DNA of 9,476 nt, from the NCBI GenBank assembly GCA_027031945.1, contig JALVPE010000093.1:1-9476 (forward strand). Direction: 5' to 3'. Positions 1-6,670 of the stretch are shown here, one piece after another. Made by a program: the position numbers and the translations under genes. This stretch comes from Candidatus Moraniibacteriota bacterium (GTDB lineage: Bacteria > Patescibacteriota > Minisyncoccia > Moranbacterales > GCA-2747515). The notes under the pieces are model-generated. The model was not told the origin of the DNA. It saw only the letters and a program-made list of their open reading frames with translations, and searched no databases. The stretch's first letter is position 1; the number at the start of each line of letters is the position of its first letter.

Positions 1-132
1 TGTAATGCTGATGCTATTTGTAACTTTCCTGCATTTATACTTGAAGATTATTACAAACCGCTTACTGATTTTTTTGATTGTGTTTTTTTAAAAGAAAAAG
101 TGTCCTATAATGTATTGACTTATTACCTATAG
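1..132 (+). CDS. C-terminal fragment of an unidentified repeated gene (possible transposase)
   Basis: Frame 1 is open from the first base to a TAG at 130-132 and encodes the last 43 residues of a protein whose start lies outside the window. The segment includes AFILEDYYKPLTDFFDCVFL followed by KEKVSYNVLTYYL. I do not recognise the family. The same peptide, with a different tail after NVLTYY, is encoded on the minus strand at the right end of the window, and the two DNA copies are identical over 99 bases. A gene present in at least two perfect copies, at both ends of a contig, most often belongs to an insertion sequence, so a transposase is the leading guess, by context only. The shared sequence stops at base 127, two codons before this stop, so each copy ends in its own flanking DNA. 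Confidence 0.5.
   Translation, partial: CNADAICNFPAFILEDYYKPLTDFFDCVFLKEKVSYNVLTYYL
29..127 (+). repeat. Left arm of a 99-bp perfect inverted terminal repeat
   Basis: Bases 29-127 are the exact reverse complement of 9378-9476, including the T7 and A/T-rich runs. The match breaks at base 128 (T here, A in the other copy); on the outer side it is limited only by the right end of the window, so the true repeat may continue to base 1 and beyond. The repeat is coding (end of the fragment at 1-132). It contains a perfect TATAAT at 106-111 and a TTGACT at 114-119, both pointing into the unique DNA, but I see no well-spaced partner for either. Confidence 0.95.
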
Positions 133-249
133 ATACGTGTAAACCCTTGACAAAATAATAGATATGTGCTGTTCACAAGTTGAATAAGGTGGATATCCTG
201 TATAGTACAGATATTTATAAAAAAGTATCAATATATTTTCATTTGTCCA

Positions 250-283
250 TGAACATACCATTGAACATACCATGGTATGTTCA
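250..283. repeat. Tandem 12-mer plus inverted copy; hairpin, possible plus-strand terminator
   Basis: TGAACATACCAT occurs twice head to tail (250-261, 262-273) and is followed by its inverted form ending at 283. Bases 262-283 are a perfect 22-base palindrome, and 250-260 can alternatively pair with 273-283, an 11-bp stem with a 12-base loop. On the plus strand the stem is followed by TAGA and a run of eight T, as in an intrinsic terminator for the gene fragment ending at 132. On the minus strand, downstream of dnaE, no T run follows closely, so it is less convincing as the dnaE terminator. Confidence 0.6.
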
Positions 284-307
284 TAGATTTTTTTTGGGCG
301 ATTGTTT

Positions 308-3300
308 TTATTTTTTCAAAAAGATGTTTTTTTCTCCTACTAATTTTACGATATCTCCGTCACAGTTGTAATTATAATCAATTTCGTAAGAAGTTTTCAT
401 TTTTTGATCATTGTGAATTAGGAAAATTGATGTGTTGCCGGTTTCACATTTATCTAATATTTCTTTTATTTTGCTTATCATTTCATGAGTGCCGTTTTGG
501 GGTAGGGTTATGAAAAGTTTTTGTTTATTGAGTAATTTATTTTTTTCTTCTTGTCGTTTTTTTAATTCTTCTTTGGTGTGTCCATATTTTTTTCGTGTTT
601 TCATTACACGTTTTGCATATTCGTTTTGTTCTTTGTCTATTTCTTCTATGGTTTCAGCTATAAATTTTAAATCATCATCTTTGTCAGATAGATTTCCTTT
701 CATTACAACAGGCATTCCTTCTATAAGTAATTCTTTTTTTTCTTCAAAAAGATTTGGAAATATTAAACATTCTGTAGTGCTTTTGCCATCTTCAAGTGTG
801 ACAAATGCCATATTTTGACCTTTTTTTGTGAGTATGACTGTAATTGCTATTACTATACCACCAATCGTTATTATTTTGTTTGCTTTATCTTCTCCTAGTT
901 CATTTAAAGGGGTGCACATATAATCCAAGAAATCTCTATATTCGTTTGAAGGATGATCTGAAATATATAATCCAATTAGTTGCTTTTCCCATGCCAAATG
1001 TTGTTTTTTGCCTGAACTTTCTACATGTTCAAGTGTGATTTCTGCACGTGATAGTTCTATATTATCAAATAGGGAACTTTGCTTTGAATTGGTACTAGAT
1101 CGAAGTTCCTTAATAAAAGTTATAATATTTGGCATACTTGCCAAGATATCATCTCTGGGCGCAAAATCGTCTAACGCTCCAACCATAGCTAGAGCATCAA
1201 GAGATTTTTTATTTAGATCTTTTGAGTTTACACGAGTACACACATCAGTTAAATCTATATATCTTCCATTTCTTTTTCGTTCGGCTACTATTTCTTTTGC
1301 TACCGGTTTACCTACATTTTTGATAGCATTTAATCCAAATCTAATGCGAGGTTGTTTTTTATCTTTATCGCTTTTATCATAAATTACAGCAAACTCTTGA
1401 AGACTTTCATTCACATCAGGTGGCAGAACTTCAATCCCCATATCACGACATTCTGCCGCTTCAATTGCGATTCTGTCTGTATTACCTTGATCGGCTGTCA
1501 TAAGTGCCGCCATAAATTCAGCAGGGTAGTGAGCTTTGAGATAAGCAGTTTGATAACCGATGAGTCCATAGCACGCAGCATGAGACCTATTAAAACCATA
1601 ACCAGCAAAAGGCTCAATGAAGGCAAATACCTTTTCAGCCACATCTTTTTTAACTCCTTGTTTCACGCAACCGTCTATGAATTTTATTTTTTGCTCTTTA
1701 ATAAGTTTTATGATTTTTTTACCCATTGCTTTTCTTAAGATGTCAGCTTCTCCAAGCGTAAATCCAGCTAAATCTTGAGCAATACGCATAACTTGTTCTT
1801 GATAAACAGCAACTCCATAAGTATCTGCTAATATTGCCTCAAGTCTTGGATGTAAATATGTAACTTTTTTCTTGCCATGTTTACCATCGATAAAGTCAGG
1901 TATCCACTCCATAGGACCCGGACGATAGAGAGCTACCATTGCGATAATGTCTTCTAATACTGTTGGTTTGAGTAGTTTAAGATATCTTTTCATTCCGCTG
2001 GACTCTAGTTGAAACACGCCGGTAGTAAGTGCGTTTTGAAGTAATTCATATGTTTTTTTGTCATCAAGAGGTATAGTGTCTATATTTATATCAACCCCGT
2101 GTATTTTTTTGACCATTTTTAGAGTATTTTGGATAATGGTTAAGTTTTTTAGTCCCAAAAAGTCCATTTTAAGAAGTCCAATCTTTTCTACGGCAGAAAA
2201 TTTTGTACTAGAAGCATATTGAGTAACTGTAGCCTCATCATCACCAGAGACTCTTTGCATGGCAGTGTATTCAACCACCGGTTTATCTGTAATTACGACA
2301 CCACATGCGTGAATTGAAGAATGTCTACACAATCCTTCAAGTCTACGTGCAGCATCTATCAAATCACGAGCATCAACATTTTCTTCATGAAGACGTTTAA
2401 AATCGGGAACTTCTTCCAAAGCTTTGTCTATGGAAGTGAATTCCGGTATAAGTTTTGCTACTTGATCACAAAATCCGTAAGCATAACCCAAAGCACGTCC
2501 TGCATCGCGCACTGCCGCACGAGCCGCCATTGTACCAAAAGTAATAATTTGAGCGACATGGTCTGCTCCATATTTTTTGCGAACATATGCTAAAACATCA
2601 TCTCTTTTATCATCAGCAAAATCAAGGTCAACATCAGGCATTGAAACTCGTTCCGGATTTAAAAAACGCTCAAAGAGTAATTTATACTCAATAGGGTCCA
2701 TATTTGTAATACCTGTTAGATATGACACAAACGAGCCAGCGGCACTTCCACGTCCAGGTCCAACAACCACTCCATGATTACGCGCCCAATTTGTGAAATC
2801 TTGGACTATCAAGAAATAAGAGGCATAACCTGTTTTTTTTATAATATCAAGTTCATAGTCCATGCGATCCCTATGTTCTTGTGTAATATTTTGTCCAAAT
2901 TTTTCTACTAATTTTTGTTCACACATTTCTCTCAAGACATCATCGGCAGTTTTTCCTTCAGGTATGGGATAGTAGGGAAGTTTTGTGTGTCCAAGTTCTA
3001 TTTCAAAATTGCAACGCTCGGCTATTTTGTTGGTGTTTTCCAGAGCTTCCGGTATATGCGCAAATGCCTCTCTCATTTCTTGTTCGGTGCGAAATGAGAG
3101 ATTGAATTTTTTCATATTAGGTCTATCTCCTTCATCCACCTTACGGTTCATTTTGATGCAAAGAAGTATATCATGTATATCAGCATCTTCTTTTTTTATA
3201 TAAAAAACATCACCACAAGCGACAAGTGGTATTTTGGTTTCTTTGTTTAATTTGATGAGGCCTTCATTTATTGTTTGTTGTTTGTCAAAGTCTGGATGAT

Positions 3301-3829
3301 CTTGTAATTCTAGAAAAAAATTATTATTACCAAATATTTCGTTGTATAACAAAGCTTTTTCTTTTGCTTGTTTGTAGCCATCATTTCCGAGTAATTCATT
3401 AACTTCTCCGTAACTATTTCCAGAAAGTGCGATAAGTCCCTCAGAATGCTCTCTCAAAACATCATAATCAACACGAGGATGATAATAAAAACCGTCTAAC
3501 TGTCCCTTTGTGATAATTTGGAGAAGATTTTTATAACCCTTTTCATTTTTTACCAATAATACTAATTGATTTACTTTGCGAGCCGTTGCAGAAGAAGCTT
3601 TATTTTCCATTCCATTTGGAGCAACTAGAATTTCAGCACCAAAAATTGGTTTTATACCCCTTTCTTTTGCTTGCACTTGAAAATCCACAAAACCATAAAC
3701 CGCATTTCTGTCAGTTAAAGCCAGTGATTTCATACCTTCTTTTTCACAAGCATCCAAAAGATCATCAATCTTTGCAAGACCGTTAAGCAATGAAAAATCA
3801 GAATGTACATGTAAATGAGTGAATGACAT
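308..3829 (-). CDS. dnaE: DNA polymerase III subunit alpha (replicative polymerase)
   Basis: This is the catalytic subunit of the chromosomal replicase, 1173 residues (E. coli DnaE has 1160). Seen in order: N-terminal PHP domain (about 1-275, HLHVHSDFS at 5-13); polymerase core with GPGRGSAAGS at 357-366, the paired aspartates D401 and D403 in PDVDLDF, and the third catalytic aspartate D556 in KMDFLGL; GYGFNRSHA at 743-751; helix-hairpin-helix region near 827-863; an internal sliding-clamp motif QSSLF at 917-921; an OB-fold near 985-1058; and a short C-terminal tail domain. The PHP metal site looks degraded: motif II reads TDR (R41 for the usual His) and motif IV reads DVF (F209 for His). Built-in PHP proofreading is therefore unlikely, and I infer that a separate exonuclease does this job. 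The start is the first Met of the conserved N-terminus; no Shine-Dalgarno site precedes it. Transcribed alone from the promoter at 3872-3901. Confidence 0.98.
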   Translation of the reverse strand: MSFTHLHVHSDFSLLNGLAKIDDLLDACEKEGMKSLALTDRNAVYGFVDFQVQAKERGIKPIFGAEILVAPNGMENKASSATARKVNQLVLLVKNEKGYKNLLQIITKGQLDGFYYHPRVDYDVLREHSEGLIALSGNSYGEVNELLGNDGYKQAKEKALLYNEIFGNNNFFLELQDHPDFDKQQTINEGLIKLNKETKIPLVACGDVFYIKKEDADIHDILLCIKMNRKVDEGDRPNMKKFNLSFRTEQEMREAFAHIPEALENTNKIAERCNFEIELGHTKLPYYPIPEGKTADDVLREMCEQKLVEKFGQNITQEHRDRMDYELDIIKKTGYASYFLIVQDFTNWARNHGVVVGPGRGSAAGSFVSYLTGITNMDPIEYKLLFERFLNPERVSMPDVDLDFADDKRDDVLAYVRKKYGADHVAQIITFGTMAARAAVRDAGRALGYAYGFCDQVAKLIPEFTSIDKALEEVPDFKRLHEENVDARDLIDAARRLEGLCRHSSIHACGVVITDKPVVEYTAMQRVSGDDEATVTQYASSTKFSAVEKIGLLKMDFLGLKNLTIIQNTLKMVKKIHGVDINIDTIPLDDKKTYELLQNALTTGVFQLESSGMKRYLKLLKPTVLEDIIAMVALYRPGPMEWIPDFIDGKHGKKKVTYLHPRLEAILADTYGVAVYQEQVMRIAQDLAGFTLGEADILRKAMGKKIIKLIKEQKIKFIDGCVKQGVKKDVAEKVFAFIEPFAGYGFNRSHAACYGLIGYQTAYLKAHYPAEFMAALMTADQGNTDRIAIEAAECRDMGIEVLPPDVNESLQEFAVIYDKSDKDKKQPRIRFGLNAIKNVGKPVAKEIVAERKRNGRYIDLTDVCTRVNSKDLNKKSLDALAMVGALDDFAPRDDILASMPNIITFIKELRSSTNSKQSSLFDNIELSRAEITLEHVESSGKKQHLAWEKQLIGLYISDHPSNEYRDFLDYMCTPLNELGEDKANKIITIGGIVIAITVILTKKGQNMAFVTLEDGKSTTECLIFPNLFEEKKELLIEGMPVVMKGNLSDKDDDLKFIAETIEEIDKEQNEYAKRVMKTRKKYGHTKEELKKRQEEKNKLLNKQKLFITLPQNGTHEMISKIKEILDKCETGNTSIFLIHNDQKMKTSYEIDYNYNCDGDIVKLVGEKNIFLKK

Positions 3830-3840
3830 AAGGTATAGTA

Positions 3841-3870
3841 AAAAGTTTATAAAGTTAAAAGTCTATAAAG
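3841..3870 (-). repeat. 14-mer direct repeat in the dnaE leader
   Basis: On the plus strand AAAAGTTTATAAAG (3841-3854) is followed two bases later by AAAAGTCTATAAAG (3857-3870), one mismatch, a 16-base period. Both lie between the inferred dnaE promoter and its start codon, in what would be the 5' untranslated region. They could be a regulator site or simple AT-rich duplication. Confidence 0.45.
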
Positions 3871-3871
3871 T

Positions 3872-3901
3872 ATTGTAGCATAAAGGATGTTTTCGTGGCA
3901 A
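3872..3901 (-). promoter_or_regulatory. Probable dnaE promoter
   Basis: On the minus strand TTGCCA (3901-3896, five of six matches to TTGACA) is followed after 18 bases by TACAAT (3877-3872, five of six to TATAAT), with TGC directly upstream as an extended -10. Transcription would start near 3865, giving a leader of about 36 bases without a ribosome site. Recognised by eye against the sigma-70 consensus. Confidence 0.55.
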
Positions 3902-3923
3902 AAAATGAAAAAGGAAATAAAAA

Positions 3924-3951
3924 AGAGAATAAAATATGTATTTTATTCTCT
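3924..3951 (-). terminator. Intrinsic terminator of the 105-residue gene
   Basis: AGAGAATAAAAT (3924-3935) pairs perfectly with 3940-3951 across a 4-base loop. Read on the minus strand the 12-bp stem begins 11 bases past the stop codon at 3963 and is followed by a T-rich stretch (TTTTTATTTCC then TTTTTC). The stem is AT-rich, so its strength is uncertain, but position and orientation fit well. It also separates this transcript from the dnaE promoter. Confidence 0.7.
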
Positions 3952-3962
3952 ACGATGAAAAA

Positions 3963-4280
3963 TTATTTTTTCAGGAATTCCTTGATGGCAATGACAGCAT
4001 CAGCATCGCTGGAAAGATTGAGTGTAGTGCTGTGCCACTCAGTTATTTTGCCATTTCTACAGAGTCCGGCGGCATTAGGTGCTTTGGTACAGATATCATC
4101 GATATCATTTCTGACAGCACTTTTTACCATATCTTTGTGTGATTGAATAAAATCAAATACAATCATTACTGATTTTTCTGGATATATCCAAGCAACAAAT
4201 TTATACCCTAGTGGCATATCTGTTGTATTGATTTTTCGCCAAACCCCCTTAATTTTTCGGTCAAACAGGTAAACATTCAT
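3963..4280 (-). CDS. Hypothetical protein, 105 residues
   Basis: I do not recognise this small soluble protein. It has no membrane segment or signal peptide. Visible features are a hydrophobic central strand region (YKFVAWIYPEKSVMIVFDF) followed by SHKDMVKSA, then a C-terminal block GLCRNGKITEWHSTTLNLSS. The layout of an SH-containing helix, then a Gly/Asn-Gly turn, a WxST segment and a helical end, weakly recalls Janus-type phosphohistidine phosphatase-like proteins, but that is only an impression. An upstream in-frame ATG would add 20 residues; I prefer the ATG at 4280 because AAGGGAG (minus strand of 4287-4293) sits six bases before it and the extra segment is poor in protein character. 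It is divergent from rnhB, with 74 bases between the starts, and has its own terminator. Confidence 0.75.
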   Translation of the reverse strand: MNVYLFDRKIKGVWRKINTTDMPLGYKFVAWIYPEKSVMIVFDFIQSHKDMVKSAVRNDIDDICTKAPNAAGLCRNGKITEWHSTTLNLSSDADAVIAIKEFLKK

Positions 4281-4310
4281 CTTTTTCTCCCTTTGCTTGT
4301 GTTTGTAAAA

Positions 4311-4348
4311 CATGTTATTTTTAACGTACCAACATAACATGCTAGCAT
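4311..4348. promoter_or_regulatory. Inverted repeat and candidate rnhB promoter in the divergent intergenic region
   Basis: CATGTTAT (4311-4318) is repeated inverted as ATAACATG (4334-4341), 15 bases apart, and the second arm overlaps a 10-base palindrome ATGCTAGCAT (4339-4348). For rnhB, TTAACG (4321-4326) and TAGCAT (4343-4348), the latter preceded by TGC, form a weak extended -10 promoter with a 16-base spacer. Transcription would then begin at or next to the ATG at 4355, suggesting a leaderless message. The inverted repeat embraces the -35 and could be an operator for either divergent gene. Confidence 0.4.
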
Positions 4349-4354
4349 AAAATC

Positions 4355-5023
4355 ATGAAAATTGCAACGTTTGAAAAAGAAAAAGAATTACAAAAGGCTC
4401 ATTATGATATTATAGTGGGAGTAGATGAAGTAGGGCGTGGACCTCTTGCTGGACCTGTTGTGGCAGGCGCTTGTGCTATTAAAGACGTTGCAGATTTTGA
4501 TGGAGTGATAGATGAGGGCAATTGGAAATTGATTAGAGATTCTAAATTACTTAGTGTTAAACAGCGTGAAGAAGTTTTTGAATTTGTAAGAGAAAAATTT
4601 TTTGTCGGAGTGGGGAAATGTAGTCCCAAGGCAATAGATGAAATAAATATTTTGCAAGCAACATTTTTAGCGATGAAAAAAGCATTTGACGCAATGGAAA
4701 AGGAAATGGACGCATCAGAAGTTTACAAAGATGCCCAGACTATGATGGTAATGATAGATGGAAGTCAACTATTGCCAAATTTCACAAGAGAACAAATAAC
4801 TGTTGCAAAAGGAGATCAAATATCAAAAACCATAGCAGCCGCATCAATCATTGCAAAAGTAGTAAGAGATAAAATGATGGAAGAATATGACATAAAATAT
4901 CCCCAGTACGGATTTGCATCTCACAAAGGCTATGGTACAAAAGTGCATATAGAAGCATTACAAAAACACGGCGCAACACCAATACACAGAAAAAGTTTCA
5001 AACCCGTCAAAAATGTTTTGTAA
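4355..5023 (+). CDS. rnhB: Ribonuclease HII
   Basis: RNase HII cuts RNA in RNA-DNA hybrids, removing replication primers and single ribonucleotides left in DNA; cytoplasmic. The 222 residues span the full family length. The catalytic acidic residues are visible: D24 and E25 in the motif VDEVGRGPLAGP (23-34), D135 in MIDG, and D172 in VVRDKM. The GRG substrate-gripping motif is at 27-29, DSKLLS at 62-67, PQYGFASHKGYGT at 183-195, and the HRKSF motif at 211-215. No Shine-Dalgarno site precedes the ATG, and the presumed -10 lies only a few bases upstream, so the message may be leaderless. The gene is followed by about 180 bases containing a palindromic repeat, with no clear T-tailed terminator of its own. 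Confidence 0.98.
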   Translation: MKIATFEKEKELQKAHYDIIVGVDEVGRGPLAGPVVAGACAIKDVADFDGVIDEGNWKLIRDSKLLSVKQREEVFEFVREKFFVGVGKCSPKAIDEINILQATFLAMKKAFDAMEKEMDASEVYKDAQTMMVMIDGSQLLPNFTREQITVAKGDQISKTIAAASIIAKVVRDKMMEEYDIKYPQYGFASHKGYGTKVHIEALQKHGATPIHRKSFKPVKNVL

Positions 5024-5082
5024 ATAATAATGTAATGTTGCAGTGACGCTCCTTGTGTGTGTCAGTAAATTACACATGTAAA

Positions 5083-5112
5083 TGTAGTGGACAGTCATGA
5101 CTGTCCACTACA
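5083..5112. repeat. 30-base perfect palindrome, copy 1 (REP-like)
   Basis: TGTAGTGGACAGTCA is followed immediately by its exact reverse complement, giving a perfect 30-base palindrome. A second copy, 28 of 30 bases identical, lies at 6729-6758. Both are preceded by a TGTAAA stretch. The stem begins with GTAG, the tetranucleotide that marks many REP sequences moved by RAYT (TnpA-REP) transposases; no such transposase is in the window. No T run follows, so it is not a standard terminator, although it may fold in the rnhB transcript. Confidence 0.85.
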
Positions 5113-5175
5113 AATGACTATTGCATATTATTAGGTTTTGTAGTAGGGTTATTTATTGCAGTAATTTAACAATAT

Positions 5176-5198
5176 TATAAATAAAAGAGAATTGGAGG
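5176..5198 (+). promoter_or_regulatory. Candidate -10 and strong ribosome site for the NADAR operon
   Basis: TATAAA at 5176-5181 would place a transcription start near 5188. The best upstream hexamer is TTGCAG at 5156-5161, but its spacing (14 bases) is short, so the promoter call is weak. The GGAGG at 5194-5198, eight bases before the ATG at 5207, is a near-ideal Shine-Dalgarno site and decides that start over a TTG at 5192 that overlaps it. Confidence 0.4.
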
Positions 5199-5206
5199 AT
5201 ATAAAA

Positions 5207-5893
5207 ATGTTGAAAAAATGTTTATTGAGCATTCTTGGTGGAATTATATGCACGATATTGTTTTATTTTTTACCTTGTATATATTTTTATGGATATAATG
5301 ATGCTTTATGGAATAAAGTCACATATGATTTTCAGCCTATTGGCTTAATGGTTGCAATTTTTGCATTTTCAATTTTCATATTCATTGATATTGTTGAGGA
5401 TGGCAAGAAAAACAATGAAGTGATTAATATAGATTCACGTGGTGAATATCCGGCTAATGTTTTGAGTAATTTGCATGAGTGTCCATTTTATTTTGACGGT
5501 GTATATTGTGCCTCGCGTGAAGGATTGTTGCAGGCGTTCAAAACACAATTTGTAAATGAGCAGGTGAGACTCTGTGGTCTTTCAGGTCGCGAAGCACAAA
5601 AATCTGGTCAGCAGTACAATAATTGGAAAGATGATCAATTTTTGTATTGGAAGGGGAAAAGTTTTGAACGAGGTTCACAAGAATATCAAGAACTTCTCAA
5701 AGGAGTTTTTGATCCTGAAAATATGAGTCTTGACGTGATTATAGCACTTTTGTCAACGGATAATAAAAAGCTGGTGCATACCATTGGTAAAAGTGATGTG
5801 GCTGACACTGTTCTGACAGAGCAAGAATTTTGTGCCTTGATGATGAATGCTCGTGATATTTTGCGAGAAAAAGGGTTAAGGTATTTAAAATAA
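5207..5893 (+). CDS. Membrane-anchored NADAR-like (YbiA/DUF1768-type) protein
   Basis: The protein has 228 residues: two N-terminal membrane helices (about 5-28 and 44-62), a linker, then a soluble domain from about 78 to the end. The soluble part resembles the NADAR (YbiA-like, DUF1768) superfamily: YPANVLSNL at 81-89, FDGVYCASREGLLQAFK at 96-112 matching the family pattern of a DG turn, S-x-E and Q-x-x-K, GREA at 127-130, YWKG at 147-150, and a close with HTIGKSD and TVLTEQEFC. E105 occupies the place of the conserved family glutamate. Known NADAR proteins act on ADP-ribose-related compounds, and some remove ADP-ribose from nucleic acid bases; activity of this one is inference. The membrane anchor is unusual for the family, which is mostly soluble. 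First gene of a three-gene operon; stop to next start is 14 bases. Fold assignment is from motif memory, not from a search. Confidence 0.75.
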   Translation: MLKKCLLSILGGIICTILFYFLPCIYFYGYNDALWNKVTYDFQPIGLMVAIFAFSIFIFIDIVEDGKKNNEVINIDSRGEYPANVLSNLHECPFYFDGVYCASREGLLQAFKTQFVNEQVRLCGLSGREAQKSGQQYNNWKDDQFLYWKGKSFERGSQEYQELLKGVFDPENMSLDVIIALLSTDNKKLVHTIGKSDVADTVLTEQEFCALMMNARDILREKGLRYLK

Positions 5894-5907
5894 ATAAGGA
5901 GGAACGC

Positions 5908-6216
5908 ATGTTCAAAAAAATTATGTTTGCAATAATTGGATGTATTGTTGGAGTGCTGGTAACATACTTATGCATGACGACTTCAATTCTCTCTACAATT
6001 GCAGATAAATTTGTAGTATTAGATATGAGTTGGCATACCATAGCAATGCTTGGTGTAGGAGTGCTAATTGGCGGTGTTTTTGTTATGACAATTATAATAA
6101 TTATGATAATTATGATGATGAGGAATTCATCTCAAGCACTTGGAGTTGTTGGTGAAATTGCCAGCAAAAGTGCTGCCACGTGGTTACAAGGAAACTTTGG
6201 CAAACGTAAAAGTTAA
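5908..6216 (+). CDS. Small membrane protein with two transmembrane helices
   Basis: This 102-residue protein is of no recognised family. It starts MFKKIMFAIIGC and has two hydrophobic helices, about 4-23 (glycine-spaced, IIGCIVGVLV) and 44-71 (very Ile/Met-rich), separated by a short polar loop, then a 30-residue soluble tail ending in GNFGKRKS. By the positive-inside rule both ends should face the cytoplasm. The ribosome site AAGGAGG at 5896-5902 lies five bases before the ATG. It is tightly packed between the NADAR-like gene and the next gene and shares the two-helix N-terminal design of the former, so the two may associate in the membrane; that is inference. Confidence 0.8.
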   Translation: MFKKIMFAIIGCIVGVLVTYLCMTTSILSTIADKFVVLDMSWHTIAMLGVGVLIGGVFVMTIIIIMIIMMMRNSSQALGVVGEIASKSAATWLQGNFGKRKS

Positions 6217-6232
6217 GGAGGAGGAGTAGAAA

Positions 6233-6664
6233 ATGGCAGGAAAAAAAGAAGGTGGGTTTTGGAAAATGGATACGTCGTTGAAAAAACATTTTGAAGAGTT
6301 TGAGAAGTACGTAAACTCTTTTACAGATGATATTTTTCGGATTTTTAATGTTCAACCATTTCTAGCCACTGTCAAAACCCCTTTTGATTTGGTTGGAAAA
6401 ACTGTGCGGATTACTTATTCTCATAGAGATAGAGTTAGTTTTTGTGAGGCGGTGGTTTGCAATATTGATGTTGTAGATGGTAACGAATTTGTATTTGGTT
6501 ATTTAATTATACGTTTTTTGAATGAAAACGAATACGGTAAGGGTGAACATTTAGTGCTGACACTCGAATTTCCTTTATATGGAGGACTTAAAGCCAAAAA
6601 AATAACAACTCGTATTGAAAATGACTATGTGTATACTGAAAATTTTCATTTGAAATTGTTATAA
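6233..6664 (+). CDS. Hypothetical soluble protein, last gene of the NADAR operon
   Basis: This 143-residue protein is not recognised. It has a charged N-terminus (MAGKKEGGFWK), an amphipathic helical stretch at about 14-40 with many Phe/Glu/Lys, and then alternating hydrophobic segments typical of a beta-rich fold (KTVRITYS 56-63, AVVCNIDVVDG 73-83, EFVFGYLIIRFL 85-96, HLVLTLEF 106-113). No signal peptide or membrane helix is seen. The ribosome site is an extended AAGGAGGAGGAG overlapping the preceding stop; the GGAGG register at 6220-6224 is eight bases from the ATG. It lies 16 bases after the small membrane gene and ends seven bases before a strong terminator, so it closes the operon. It could be the cytoplasmic partner of the two membrane proteins; no function is claimed. 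Confidence 0.8.
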   Translation: MAGKKEGGFWKMDTSLKKHFEEFEKYVNSFTDDIFRIFNVQPFLATVKTPFDLVGKTVRITYSHRDRVSFCEAVVCNIDVVDGNEFVFGYLIIRFLNENEYGKGEHLVLTLEFPLYGGLKAKKITTRIENDYVYTENFHLKLL

Positions 6665-6670
6665 GGTTTT

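Noticed and set aside
147..175. TTGACA as a promoter for something between the left repeat and dnaE
   Set aside because: No acceptable -10 at 15-19 bases and no supportable gene downstream.
180..371. Plus-strand open frame of 63 codons
   Set aside because: It needs a TTG start, has no ribosome site, runs through the palindrome and overlaps the 3' end of dnaE on the other strand.
3895..4146. Plus-strand open frame MAKNEKGNKK...
   Set aside because: It crosses the terminator hairpin and is a shadow of the minus-strand 105-residue gene, which has a ribosome site and a terminator.
4281..4340. Upstream start adding 20 residues to the 105-residue protein
   Set aside because: The added stretch covers the AAGGGAG ribosome site and the intergenic inverted repeat; the ATG at 4280 is better placed.
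5192..5206. TTG start five codons upstream for the NADAR-like gene
   Set aside because: The TTG overlaps the GGAGG that is ideally placed for the ATG at 5207.
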